NCBI GenBank assembly: GCA_009781515.1
Contig: WQXY01000019.1
Span: forward strand, 1-44,645
From: Oscillospiraceae bacterium
GTDB taxonomy: Bacteria; Bacillota; Clostridia; Oscillospirales; Oscillospiraceae
Length of the DNA stretch: 44,645 bases
Direction of reading: 5' to 3'
Made by a program: the position numbers and the translations under genes
The notes under the pieces: generated by a model
What the model was told of the DNA's origin: nothing
What the model saw: the letters and a program-made list of their open reading frames with translations, nothing else
Databases searched by the model: none
Shown here: positions 7,844-15,805 of the stretch, in pieces
Numbering within the stretch: the stretch's first letter is position 1
Layout: the number at the start of each line of letters is the position of its first letter

Positions 7844-9016
7844 TCACATAATAACGCGAACCCTTGTGACACCCTCGATTTTGTTAATTGTGTCTTTAAG
7901 ACCGTCGGATAATTTGTTTACATCAAGCATTGTGTATGATGCAACCTTGCCTTTTGTGCCTGCATTTACCATGCTTTCGATGTTTGCACCCGATGCGGAA
8001 ACTGCGCCCGTTATTTTCTCAATCATGCCGGGCACGTTGTCGTGCAGTATGCAAATACGCGGGTCATTGCCTGTGCGCGGCATAACCGCTCCGGGCAGAT
8101 TTACCGAGTTGATGATATTGCCGTTTTCGAGATATTCCATGATTTCCTCGGCAGCCATGCTCACGCAGTTGTCTTCACTTTCCGGTGTGGACGCGCCGAG
8201 ATGAGGAATTGGGATAACACCCTTTGCTCCTGCGGTTTTTGCGTTCGGGAAGTCGGTAACGTATGTTGCTACCTGTCCGCTTTCGAGAGCCGCGAGAATG
8301 TCGTCATCATTTACAAGCTCTGCGCGCGCAGCGTTGATAATACGCACGCCCGGCTTCATTTTTGCGATACTTTCCTTGTTGATAAAGTGCTTGGTTGTAT
8401 CCATGTACGGTACATTTATCGAAATGAAATCGCTGTTTTTGTAGATTGTTTCAATGTCGTCGGCTTTTTTGATTTTCGACGAAAGTGTCCATGCTGCTTC
8501 GACAGAAATGTACGGGTCATAGCCGTATACAACCATTCCGAGTGACGCAGCGGCATCGGCTATCTTAGCGCCGATTGCTCCAAGCCCGATAACGCCGATT
8601 GATTTGCCGAGAATTTCGGGCCCTGCAAAGCGGGCTTTTTCTTTTTCAACGAGTGCGGGAACTTCAAATCCCTCCGAGGCAATACTTCTGACCCATTCGA
8701 TGCCGCCGAGGACATCACGTGAGGATATCAAAAGTGCACACAGCACTAATTCCTTAACCGCTCCCGCATTTGCACCCGGTGTGTTAAAGACAACGATGCC
8801 CTCATCGGCGCAGCGGTCAACGGGGATATTGTTAACGCCGGCTCCGGCTCGTGCAATGCATAAAAGCTCGGGGTTAAACTGCGTGTCATGAAGCTTGGAA
8901 CTGCGGAGCATAATGGCGTCAGGATTTTCCACCTCTGCGGACACATTGTATTTTTTTTCGTCAAACATCTCTAATTTTTGCGATTTTATATTATTCATCA
9001 ATTGGACTTTATACAT
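7844..9016 (-). CDS. serA: D-3-phosphoglycerate dehydrogenase
   Basis: The 390-residue enzyme oxidises 3-phosphoglycerate to 3-phosphohydroxypyruvate with NAD, the first step of serine synthesis in the cytoplasm. The substrate-binding region holds IARAGAGVNNIPVDRC; the NAD fold has GLGAIGAKIADAAASLGMVVYGYDP; the catalytic His lies in IPHLGASTPESE. A C-terminal ACT domain (about residues 320-390, ICILHDNVPGMIEKITGAVSASGANI) suggests allosteric control. This is the short, roughly 390-residue form that lacks the extra intervening domain. The ATG at 9016 has AGGGGAG upstream. It follows serC by 18 bp, so both serine enzymes are made together. Confidence 0.96.
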   Translation of the reverse strand: MYKVQLMNNIKSQKLEMFDEKKYNVSAEVENPDAIMLRSSKLHDTQFNPELLCIARAGAGVNNIPVDRCADEGIVVFNTPGANAGAVKELVLCALLISSRDVLGGIEWVRSIASEGFEVPALVEKEKARFAGPEILGKSIGVIGLGAIGAKIADAAASLGMVVYGYDPYISVEAAWTLSSKIKKADDIETIYKNSDFISINVPYMDTTKHFINKESIAKMKPGVRIINAARAELVNDDDILAALESGQVATYVTDFPNAKTAGAKGVIPIPHLGASTPESEDNCVSMAAEEIMEYLENGNIINSVNLPGAVMPRTGNDPRICILHDNVPGMIEKITGAVSASGANIESMVNAGTKGKVASYTMLDVNKLSDGLKDTINKIEGVTRVRVIM

Positions 9017-9034
9017 TTTTATACTCCCCTAATT

Positions 9035-10123
9035 TTATTTGTTTTTAACTTCAAACTCACGCATAAATGCCGCAAGCTTTTGTGTGCCTTCAATCGGCAT
9101 GGCGTTGTATATTGACGCGCGCATACCGCCAACCGCACGGTGACCTTTGAGCGTATCAAATCCTGCGGCTTTTGCTTCTTTGACAAACTTATCGTCAAGC
9201 TCTTCACTCGAGGTTTTGAATGTAACATTCATGTCACTGCGGGCTTCTTTTTCGGCACAGCCAATGAACATTTTACTGTCATCAAGCACGTCGTAGAGAT
9301 ACTTAGAGCGCTCTTTTTTGAGCTTTGCCATGGCGGTCACGCCGCCTTGCTTTTCGAGCCATTTAAGCACAAGACCGAGCATATAGATTGTGTAACACGG
9401 GGGTGTGTTGTGCATCGAGTCTGTATCTATCATGGTTTTGTAGCTCATAAGCTTTGGTGTGAGCGGGTGCTCGCTCCCTGCGAGGTCTTTGTTGATGATA
9501 ACAACGGTGACACCTGCGGGAGCCATGTTTTTTTGTGCTCCTGCGTAGATAATACCGTATTTTGACACGTCGAGCGGAGCTGAGAGGATATTTGACGACA
9601 TGTCGCAAACGAGCGGTATGCTGCCTGTTTCGGGTATGTACTGCCACTGTGTGCCGTAAACTGTGTTGTTGGAGCAATAGTGGAAATATGACGCATCGGG
9701 TGATACTGTGATATCTTTTTGCTCGGGTATGTATGTGTGGTTTCTATCCTCTGACGAGCAAGCTATGTTGATTTCACCGTAACGTTTTGCTTCTTTCATT
9801 GCAACGGTGGAAAAATTTCCTGTAACTGCATAGTCTGCCTTGCCTGTTTTGCCGATAAGGTTCATCGGAACAGCCGAAAACTGCAGTGTCGCACCGCCTT
9901 GCACAAAGAGTATTTCATGTGTGTCGGGTATGTTCATTGCTTTTTTCAGGTTAGCTTTTGTTTCGTCGAAAATGGCGACATAAGCTTTGCCTCTGTGGCT
10001 CATTTCCATGACTGACATGCCTGAACCACCGAAATTTGCCATTTCCGCTGCCGCTTGCTGTAACACCTCAAGCGGTAATACTGACGGCCCTGCCGAAAAA
10101 TTGAAAATTCTATCTGTTGACAT
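9035..10123 (-). CDS. serC: Phosphoserine aminotransferase
   Basis: The 362-residue PLP enzyme transfers an amino group from glutamate to 3-phosphohydroxypyruvate, giving phosphoserine; it also serves in pyridoxal phosphate synthesis in some bacteria. It has the family start IFNFSAGPSVLPLEVLQQAA, the FVQGGATLQFSAVPMNL loop, and the PLP lysine in YAGAQKNMAPAGVTVVII. The C-terminal RAVGGMRASIYNAMP matches the substrate-binding arginine region. It is the first gene of the minus-strand operon serC-serA-ymdB-rarA-unknown, with a promoter at 10176-10204. No phosphoserine phosphatase gene is seen nearby. Confidence 0.97.
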   Translation of the reverse strand: MSTDRIFNFSAGPSVLPLEVLQQAAAEMANFGGSGMSVMEMSHRGKAYVAIFDETKANLKKAMNIPDTHEILFVQGGATLQFSAVPMNLIGKTGKADYAVTGNFSTVAMKEAKRYGEINIACSSEDRNHTYIPEQKDITVSPDASYFHYCSNNTVYGTQWQYIPETGSIPLVCDMSSNILSAPLDVSKYGIIYAGAQKNMAPAGVTVVIINKDLAGSEHPLTPKLMSYKTMIDTDSMHNTPPCYTIYMLGLVLKWLEKQGGVTAMAKLKKERSKYLYDVLDDSKMFIGCAEKEARSDMNVTFKTSSEELDDKFVKEAKAAGFDTLKGHRAVGGMRASIYNAMPIEGTQKLAAFMREFEVKNK

Positions 10124-10175
10124 GCTTATCCCACCCTCTTATATATTAGTTCTTTTATACTTTTAGTCTCCATAC

Positions 10176-10204
10176 ATTCTACATTAACGGCATATCTGTG
10201 TCAA
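10176..10204 (-). promoter_or_regulatory. Promoter of the serC operon
   Basis: On the minus strand a perfect TTGACA (10199-10204) is followed after exactly 17 bp by TAGAAT (10176-10181). The -35 box overlaps the stop codon of mtaB, so the serC operon has its own start of transcription just as mtaB ends. The leader to the serC ATG would be about 45 bases. Confidence 0.8.
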
Positions 10205-11487
10205 ACGATTTTTCCTATTAAAATGCCGTCTTTTATGCTTGAAATCAACACATTTTTCAGAACGTTTTTGTCTATCTTGTTGGGTACTGTATTTTCCACG
10301 GCGATTTTTGTGTAATTATCTCCGTGACCAATGCTCAGATTATCCTTTTGTTCCTCAAAAAGAACAGGTACGATTTTGCCGATTTGTGACTGCAAAAATT
10401 CGTTTTTCATTTGCTCTGCTATTTGTATTGCCTCTTTTGTTCTTTTTTGTTTTTCGCTTTTTTCAATTTGATTTGGCATTTTTTCGGCGGCTGTCCCGGG
10501 GCGCTTGGAATACGGGAAAATATGCATGTCGGAAAATGCGGCTTTTTTTATGAAGCCGAGCGTTTGTTTGTACTGCCCTTGTGTTTCACCGGGGAAGCCA
10601 ACGATGAGGTCTGCTGTTATGCCGCAGTTTGGAAATTTCTTTCTCAGCTCTTCTACTGCTTGCAGTACATCGGCTGTTTTGTACTTGCGTCCCATTCTTT
10701 TTAGTGTTTCATCACAACCGCTTTGCAACGAAATATGGAAGTGATTGCAAAGGTTTGGCACTTTTGTCAGTTCATCGATGAAGTCTGGTGACAGCGCTCG
10801 CGGGTCAAGCGAACCTAATCGCAATCTTGTGTCCGCAGCTGCAGTGCTTATGGTTTGTATTGCGGTAACGAGGGGTACAGTAACGAGGTGTACGGAGAGT
10901 GTCAAATCCTTCCCCCATGAGGAAATCTCAATCCCCGTTATGATAATTTCCTTGTAGCCCAATTCCTGAAGCTTTTTTGCTTTGTTTGCTATTTCATCAA
11001 GAGGCATGGAGCGTGAGACTCCGCGTGCATACGGAATTATGCAGTATGTACAGTGGTTATCACAGCCGTCTTGTATTTTGAGAAGTGCTCTCGTGCGGGC
11101 TGTGGGTGGGGGTGATGTTGTTTGTTTTCGCGGGCGCCCGAGGGCGGTCGCCCCTACCAGTTCAATAACCTTAGTTGCAAACTGTTCTCTGTCGTTTGTG
11201 CCGCCGATTAAATCAGCACCTATCTGTGTCGCCGCTTTATCATCAAGCTTTGAAAAACAGCCGCAAACAGCAATAAGTGCTGTCGGTTCAAGTTTTTTCA
11301 TTTTATTTATTGCCTGTTTTGATTTTCTCACACTCTCTGCTGTCACGGCGCAGGTATTTATGATACAAACATCACAGCCATCGCCGAGCCTCACCTGCTC
11401 ATATCCGTTTTCACAAAGCAAAGTCGCAATTATCCCCGTATCATATTGGTTGGCTTTGCAGCCGAGAGTGGTCACAGCAAATCGCAT
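10201..11487 (-). CDS. mtaB: tRNA (t6A37) C2-methylthiotransferase MtaB
   Basis: The 428-residue radical SAM enzyme adds a methylthio group to N6-threonylcarbamoyl-adenosine 37 of tRNAs reading ANN codons. The N-terminal UPF0004 domain has TLGCKANQYD and the cluster cysteines in INTCAVTAESVRKSKQ and VCGCFSK. The radical SAM motif CDNHCTYCIIPYARG lies near residue 140, followed by the HFHISLQSGCDETLKRMGRKY and ADLIVGFPGE blocks, and a C-terminal TRAM-like region. MtaB rather than MiaB or RimO is indicated by the TTLGCKANQYD start. It is read from the ATG at 11487 with CGGAG upstream, divergent from the cysteine desulfurase gene. Confidence 0.93.
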   Translation of the reverse strand: MRFAVTTLGCKANQYDTGIIATLLCENGYEQVRLGDGCDVCIINTCAVTAESVRKSKQAINKMKKLEPTALIAVCGCFSKLDDKAATQIGADLIGGTNDREQFATKVIELVGATALGRPRKQTTSPPPTARTRALLKIQDGCDNHCTYCIIPYARGVSRSMPLDEIANKAKKLQELGYKEIIITGIEISSWGKDLTLSVHLVTVPLVTAIQTISTAAADTRLRLGSLDPRALSPDFIDELTKVPNLCNHFHISLQSGCDETLKRMGRKYKTADVLQAVEELRKKFPNCGITADLIVGFPGETQGQYKQTLGFIKKAAFSDMHIFPYSKRPGTAAEKMPNQIEKSEKQKRTKEAIQIAEQMKNEFLQSQIGKIVPVLFEEQKDNLSIGHGDNYTKIAVENTVPNKIDKNVLKNVLISSIKDGILIGKIV

Positions 11488-11515
11488 TTACAAATACTCC
11501 GTTTTGGTTTATAGT
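11487..11515 (+). promoter_or_regulatory. Promoter of the cysteine desulfurase gene, predicting a leaderless transcript
   Basis: TTTACA at 11487-11492 and TATAGT at 11510-11515 are separated by exactly 17 bp. Transcription would start about seven bases after the -10 box, at or next to the A of the ATG at 11522. There is no Shine-Dalgarno motif before that ATG, which agrees with a leaderless mRNA. The -35 box overlaps the first base of mtaB on the other strand. Confidence 0.65.
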
Positions 11516-11521
11516 CTTTAT

Positions 11522-12661
11522 ATGAAGGTTTATTTTGACAATGCCGCGTCAACAGCGGTGCGGGAAGAAGCAATCGAAGCCATGGTTTCCGTGATGAGAG
11601 AGGATTTCGGCAATCCCTCGTCAATGCACAGCTTTGGCAGAGCAGCACTCGGCGAATTAAATAGAGCACGTGAAAGTGTCGCAAAAGCTCTTGGAGCAAA
11701 GCCCGAATGTATTTATTTCACCTCGGGCGGGACGGAAGCAAATAATTTGGCAATCCTTGGTGTAGTCGACGGCTTAAAACACAAGGGCAGGCATATTATT
11801 ACATCGGCTACAGAGCACAGTGCGGTAAAGGCTCCGATAAAAAAGCTTGAGGAAAACGGCTGGGAGGTAACATATCTGCCGCCTGATAAAAACGGCTGTA
11901 TTTCCTTTGAAGCTTTTTCTGAGGCGCTTCGTATAGATACAGTTTTTGCTTCAATTATGCTTGTGGGTAATGAAATCGGCAGCATTAATCCTGTCGGTGA
12001 ATATAGCGCGGAAATTAAGCGGCACAAGCTTGATACTGTACTTCATACCGATGCTGTGCAGGGGTTTTGCAAAATTCCGTTTTCTTGCAAATCGCTCGGC
12101 GCCGACCTTATCTCGGTAAGCTCGCATAAGTTGCATGGTCCTAAGGGAGTTGGCGCTCTTTATGCGGATGCTGCTACAGGCAAAAAGCTGTCCCCTCTTA
12201 TACTCGGCGGCAATCATGAAAAAGGCAAACGCGGCGGCACGGAAGCTTTGCCCCCGGCTATCGGTTTTGGCGAAGCGGTGAGGCTTGGAGCTGCGGAGCT
12301 TGACGCTACCGCTGCAACGGTTCACAGTATTCGTAAGTACATGATTACATCATTAATAGAGCATATACCTTATGTTGAAATAATCGGCGAGGGTGGCTCA
12401 CCATATATTTTGTGCATCTCACTGCCGGGGTTTAAGAGCGAAGTGCTTATGAACTACTTGGACGCTGAGGGTATTTGCGTTTCAAAGGGTGCGGCTTGTA
12501 AAAAAGGAGCGCGCAGTCCGACCCTTGAAGCTATGAAGCTGAAAAATGATATTATTGACGGCGCTCTGCGTGTCAGTTTTTCGAGGCTCAGCACAAAAGA
12601 AGAAGCGGAATTTTTTGTGAAAGTGCTCAAGCGAGCGTCGGAAACACTGATAAGGGTGTAA
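11522..12661 (+). CDS. Cysteine desulfurase (NifS/IscS family), probably the sulfur donor for MnmA
   Basis: The 379-residue PLP enzyme removes sulfur from cysteine, leaving alanine and a persulfide. Typical motifs are the start MKVYFDNAASTAVREEAIEAM, YFTSGGTEANNLAILG, HTDAVQGFCKIPF, the PLP lysine in SVSSHKLHGPKGVGALY, GTEALPPAIGFGEA and the active cysteine in KGAACKKGARSP. The next gene on the strand is mnmA; in Bacillota a dedicated desulfurase (YrvO type) is often encoded beside mnmA and hands sulfur to it for 2-thiouridine formation, so that partner is inferred. The frame stays open upstream to 10982, but that part lies antisense to mtaB and is not coding; the conserved N-terminus fixes the start at 11522. 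Confidence 0.93.
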   Translation: MKVYFDNAASTAVREEAIEAMVSVMREDFGNPSSMHSFGRAALGELNRARESVAKALGAKPECIYFTSGGTEANNLAILGVVDGLKHKGRHIITSATEHSAVKAPIKKLEENGWEVTYLPPDKNGCISFEAFSEALRIDTVFASIMLVGNEIGSINPVGEYSAEIKRHKLDTVLHTDAVQGFCKIPFSCKSLGADLISVSSHKLHGPKGVGALYADAATGKKLSPLILGGNHEKGKRGGTEALPPAIGFGEAVRLGAAELDATAATVHSIRKYMITSLIEHIPYVEIIGEGGSPYILCISLPGFKSEVLMNYLDAEGICVSKGAACKKGARSPTLEAMKLKNDIIDGALRVSFSRLSTKEEAEFFVKVLKRASETLIRV

Positions 12662-12676
12662 GGGGTTTAACCTTTC

Positions 12677-12779
12677 GTCATCACGAGCCACGTAAGTGGC
12701 GTGGTGATCCGGTATTACCACGCATAAAGATTATAAAGTCTGGATTGCCACGTCACCGCAAGCGGTTCCTCGCAATGAC
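12677..12779. repeat. Long imperfect inverted repeat (dispersed palindromic element)
   Basis: The outer arms are GTCATCACGAG at the left and CTCGCAATGAC at the right, and the inner arms are GGCGTGGTGATCC (about 12698-12710) and GGATTGCCACGTC (about 12741-12753). The whole folds as an imperfect hairpin of about 100 bp. Similar GTCATTGCGAGG...GGATTGCC palindromes are common intergenic repeats in many bacterial genomes. It sits in the desulfurase-mnmA gap and contains no gene. Confidence 0.7.
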
Positions 12780-12841
12780 ACAGGTGGTTATTTTATCAAA
12801 TATGTATTCAGGTAGCAAGTATGTAACTTGGAGGAAATGAA

Positions 12842-13876
12842 GTGAACCATAGTGCACTTATAGCTATGAGCGGCGGTGTCGACAGTGCTGTCGCCGCACT
12901 TCTCACGCAGCGCAGCGGCATAGACTGTGCCGGAGCCACAATGGTTCTTTTTGGCGATGACTTCAAAGAGCTCTGCCTGCGCTCGCTTGGTTTACCTCAG
13001 CTCGATATGCCTTTTTATACATTTGATTTTCGCGAATATTTTACAAAGCATGTCATAGAGCCATTTATCGGCGAATACAATAACGCACGAACGCCAAACC
13101 CTTGTGTTGTCTGTAACAGGCACTTAAAGTTCGGAGCGTTTTTGGATAAAGCTGTCGAGCTTGGAAAAGACTGTGTAGTGACGGGACATTACGCTCAAAT
13201 CGAGTGCGACACAAGTGGGCGTTATCTTTTGAAAAAAGGCATTGACGATAATAAAGACCAAAGTTATGTGCTCTACACTTTAACTCAGGAGCAGTTAGCC
13301 CGAATACGGTTTCCTTTGGGCTCTTTGACAAAAACCGAAGTACGTGAGATTGCACAGGAAGCAGGGCTGCCAAACGCACAGGGCAAAGATAGTCAGGACA
13401 TCTGCTTCATTCCCGACGGTGATTACGCAGGGTTTATTATACGGCATACGGGCAAAACCCCAAACAAAGGGCGGTTTGTCGATACAAACGGCAATGACCT
13501 CGGCGAAAACAAAGGTTTACTGCATTACACTGTAGGGCAACGCCGCGGGCTTGGCTTATCGATGCCGCACCCGCCATATGTTACACGTCTTTGTGCCGAA
13601 AGCAATACCGTGGTTGTCGGGAAAAACGAGCAGCTTTATTCAACGGCATTTGAGGCGAAAAATATTAACCTGATACCTTTTGATAAATTGGATACTCCAA
13701 TCAAAGCACAGGTTAAAATCAGATATAAAGACCCCGGGCACACCGCAACTGTCCGCCAAACAGACGCAGACACGTTGTTTATTGAGTTTGACGAGCCGCA
13801 AAGAGCGATAACAAAGGGGCAAAGCGCGGTAATATATGACGGCGATATGGTACTCGGCGGCGGCGTGATAAGTTAA
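12842..13876 (+). CDS. mnmA: tRNA 2-thiouridine(34) synthase MnmA
   Basis: The 344-residue enzyme activates U34 of tRNA-Lys, Glu and Gln with ATP and replaces the C2 oxygen by sulfur. The PP-loop SGGVDSAVAALL is at residues 10-21, the first catalytic cysteine lies in RTPNPCVVCNRHLKFG (about residue 90), and the second in GKDSQDICFIPDGDYAGFI (about residue 187). HYTVGQRRGLGLS and the C-terminal beta-barrel domain are also present. It begins with GTG at 12842, seven bases after a strong GGAGG; an overlapping ATG at 12838 gives only a two-codon frame. The protein is slightly short for the family, with a compact region after the PP-loop. The desulfurase gene upstream is its likely sulfur supplier. 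Confidence 0.95.
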   Translation: MNHSALIAMSGGVDSAVAALLTQRSGIDCAGATMVLFGDDFKELCLRSLGLPQLDMPFYTFDFREYFTKHVIEPFIGEYNNARTPNPCVVCNRHLKFGAFLDKAVELGKDCVVTGHYAQIECDTSGRYLLKKGIDDNKDQSYVLYTLTQEQLARIRFPLGSLTKTEVREIAQEAGLPNAQGKDSQDICFIPDGDYAGFIIRHTGKTPNKGRFVDTNGNDLGENKGLLHYTVGQRRGLGLSMPHPPYVTRLCAESNTVVVGKNEQLYSTAFEAKNINLIPFDKLDTPIKAQVKIRYKDPGHTATVRQTDADTLFIEFDEPQRAITKGQSAVIYDGDMVLGGGVIS

Positions 13877-13900
13877 AAAAAGAAAGGAAGTCATTAGTAT

Positions 13901-14338
13901 ATGAACGCAATAATCAGAGATGCAAACAATGATGATTACGAGGCTGTCTATAACCTAAACCTAACCGGTCTTGGTTATGATTTCCCTATAGAAGAAACAA
14001 AAAAACGCTTGGCACAAGTTCTCGAAAAACCAAATGTAAAACTCTTGGTAGCCGAGATTGACGGCAGTGTTGCAGGTTATATCCATGCAGTTGACTATGA
14101 CTGCTTATATCATAATTCTTTGAAAAACATACTTGCACTTGTTGTTGACGGACGATTTAGGGGCAAAGGTGTGGGGCGTCAGCTTTTATCCGCCGTTGAG
14201 GATTGGGCGAAATATGACGGGGCGTGTGGTGTTCGCTTGGTATCAGGCATGGACAGAACAGGAGCACACAGCTTTTACAAATCCTGCGGGTACTCCCTGC
14301 GAAAAGACCAAAGGAATTTCATTAAAGTGTTTGTGTGA
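13901..14338 (+). CDS. GNAT family N-acetyltransferase
   Basis: The 145-residue protein is a single GNAT domain. Motif A for acetyl-CoA is clear as DGRFRGKGVGRQLLSAVEDWAK (centred near residue 90), after the beta strand NILALVVD, and the C-terminal part has GAHSFYKSCGYSLRKDQRNFIK, typical of the family. The substrate cannot be read from the sequence. A leader AGAAAGGAAGT-ATTAGTAT precedes the ATG; nearly the same leader stands before the HD gene at 17667. It follows mnmA by 24 bp, so read-through from mnmA is likely. Confidence 0.88.
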   Translation: MNAIIRDANNDDYEAVYNLNLTGLGYDFPIEETKKRLAQVLEKPNVKLLVAEIDGSVAGYIHAVDYDCLYHNSLKNILALVVDGRFRGKGVGRQLLSAVEDWAKYDGACGVRLVSGMDRTGAHSFYKSCGYSLRKDQRNFIKVFV

Positions 14339-14343
14339 TGTAA

Positions 14344-14391
14344 TTCCCCTCCTCGGAGGGGTGGCACGAAGTGCCGGGGTGGTAAAATGCA
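14344..14391. repeat. 48-bp double-hairpin dispersed repeat, copy 1
   Basis: The unit starts TTCCCCTCCTCGGAGGGGTG, continues GCACGAAGTGCCGGGGTGGT and ends AAAATGCA. It contains two short stems (CCCCTCC/GGAGGGG and GGCAC/GTGCC). A second copy at 17051-17098 differs at one base. It follows the GNAT stop codon directly, so it may act as a mobile 3'-end element. Confidence 0.8.
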
Positions 14392-14448
14392 AAGTAGGAA
14401 TAACTATAAACAAAACCGATTGTTAAATATGGAAAGAAGGGTATAATT

Positions 14449-15069
14449 ATGAAAGTATTATTAGTTAACGGAAGTCCAAATAGTGACGGATGCACATATA
14501 CTGCACTTATGGAAGTTGCAATTACACTTAAAGCAAACGATATCGAAACAGAGCTGTTTCAAATAGGGACGAAGCCGCAGAGGGGTTGCTTGGGATGTGG
14601 AAAATGCGGAGACCTCGGAAAATGCGCTTTTGATGATGATTTATGCAATGAACTGGCAGCAAAAATGAAAACCGCAGACGGGATTGTCGTTGGCTCACCT
14701 GTTTATTATTCGGGACCCAATGGAATACTATGTGCACTTTTGGATAGAGTTTTCTTTTCGAGCTCAGGCAGTTTCATGCACAAACCGGCGGCATGTGTTG
14801 TCTGCTGCCGCAGGGGTGGAGCATCGGCGGCGTTTGACAGGTTAAATAAGTATTTCACTATTGCACAAATGCCGGTTGTGTCATCTCAATACTGGAACGC
14901 AGTCCACGGGTTTACACCGGATGATGTGCGCCGTGACCTTGAGGGGCTGCAAATCATGCGTACACTCGGAAGCAATATGGCTTGGCTCTTAAAGAATATT
15001 GAAGCGGGAAATCCCCCGCCAGAGCCGGAAGCAGAACGTTTTTGGACAAATTTCCATGACGGGAAGTAA
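14449..15069 (+). CDS. Iron-sulfur flavoprotein-like NAD(P)H:FMN oxidoreductase
   Basis: The 206-residue protein has a flavodoxin-like fold: VLLVNGSPNSDGCTYTAL binds the FMN phosphate and GIVVGSPVYYSGPNG forms the second loop. Between them is a compact Cys cluster, C-L-G-C-G-K-C-G-D-L-G-K-C, i.e. CX2CX2CX5C, the spacing known from archaeal and clostridial iron-sulfur flavoproteins (Isf) that bind a 4Fe-4S cluster. Such proteins move electrons to unknown or oxidised acceptors in anaerobes. The ATG at 14449 has GAAAGAAGGG upstream. Family assignment is good; the electron partner is unknown. Confidence 0.85.
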   Translation: MKVLLVNGSPNSDGCTYTALMEVAITLKANDIETELFQIGTKPQRGCLGCGKCGDLGKCAFDDDLCNELAAKMKTADGIVVGSPVYYSGPNGILCALLDRVFFSSSGSFMHKPAACVVCCRRGGASAAFDRLNKYFTIAQMPVVSSQYWNAVHGFTPDDVRRDLEGLQIMRTLGSNMAWLLKNIEAGNPPPEPEAERFWTNFHDGK

Positions 15070-15091
15070 GTGAATGACAGGGGAATAATTC

Positions 15092-15202
15092 ATGGATGAA
15101 GTAACATTTGAACTATACTTAAAATATCACTTCTCTATTTGCGAACGTCCGGATGTGATTGGAATTTCACACCACACGCTCGATGTGTTTAGGAAAGGTT
15201 AA
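15092..15202 (+). CDS. Possible small protein, 36 residues
   Basis: An ATG at 15092 with AGGGGAA upstream opens a 36-codon frame that ends five bases before the GNAT gene at 15208. The predicted peptide starts MDEVTFELYLKYHFSICERP and ends HTLDVFRKG. Its end carries the ribosome site (AGGAAAGG) for the next gene, so it could serve as a coupling leader peptide. No family is recognised and the call is tentative; it may also be the remnant of a longer gene. Confidence 0.35.
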   Translation: MDEVTFELYLKYHFSICERPDVIGISHHTLDVFRKG

Positions 15203-15207
15203 AACAC

Positions 15208-15759
15208 ATGAAAAACGGTGACATCGTTTTACGATACATTAAAGAAGACGATATAGCAAACTACATTCGTTGGACAACTGTTGAAACAGAGTGGACTGAG
15301 TGGGACGCGCCTTGGGAAGATGATGACGGAAATGATTTTGTAGAGCGGCAAAGAGCTGCTTTGAAAGAAACACCTAATGTCTTTACCAAGCTTGAAATAG
15401 ACACAAATAGCGGTCAACATATCGGTTGGGTTTCATCATATTGCATTGACAGAGATAAAAATAAAACAGCTGTTGGCATAGATATCCCACCCATTGACTT
15501 TAGAGGGAAAGGATATGGCGAACGTGCGTTATCTCTTTTCATGTCGTACTTATTTAGCAGCTGCAACAAGGAAATATTATTTGCTCAAACATGGTCAGGT
15601 AACACATCTATGATACGTTTGGCTGAGAAAATCGGATTTGCTGAAATCGAGCGGATAATTAATTATCGTGAGGTCAAGGGCAAAAAGTATGATGCACTCA
15701 CATTTTCAATGACCAAGGAAACATTTTTCAAAAAGTATATAAAATTTCGCTCAGCATAG
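15208..15759 (+). CDS. GNAT family N-acetyltransferase (RimJ/RimL type)
   Basis: The 183-residue protein is a GNAT domain of the RimJ/RimL-like group: IVLRYIKEDDIANYIRW at the start, HIGWVSSYCID, the acetyl-CoA loop DFRGKGYGERALSLFMSYLF (about residue 105), and TWSGNTSMIRLAEKIGFAEIERI near the end. These resemble enzymes acetylating protein N-termini, aminoglycosides or small amines; which applies here cannot be said. It stands in a run of accessory genes without a shared theme. Confidence 0.88.
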   Translation: MKNGDIVLRYIKEDDIANYIRWTTVETEWTEWDAPWEDDDGNDFVERQRAALKETPNVFTKLEIDTNSGQHIGWVSSYCIDRDKNKTAVGIDIPPIDFRGKGYGERALSLFMSYLFSSCNKEILFAQTWSGNTSMIRLAEKIGFAEIERIINYREVKGKKYDALTFSMTKETFFKKYIKFRSA

Positions 15760-15760
15760 T

Positions 15761-15790
15761 TGCAGGGCTTGAAACTTATCAGCATATAAT
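15761..15790. repeat. 30-bp dispersed repeat TGCAGGGCTTGAAACTTAT..., copy 1
   Basis: TGCAGGGCTTGAAACTTAT followed by an AGCA-ATAT tail is found here, directly after the GNAT stop codon, and again at 17095-17124, where it begins inside the last four bases of the 48-bp repeat. The first 19 bases are identical and the rest differs at a few positions. Confidence 0.6.
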
Positions 15791-15805
15791 TAACGGAGAT
15801 AAACA

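Noticed and set aside
10982-11521. Upstream extension of the cysteine desulfurase reading frame by 180 codons
   Set aside because: It lies fully antisense to mtaB, whose motifs are conserved, and the desulfurase family starts at MKVYFDNAAST. The open frame is chance.
13901-14338. GNAT at 13901 considered as an aminoglycoside resistance enzyme
   Set aside because: Only the general acetyl-CoA motif is present; nothing shows the substrate.
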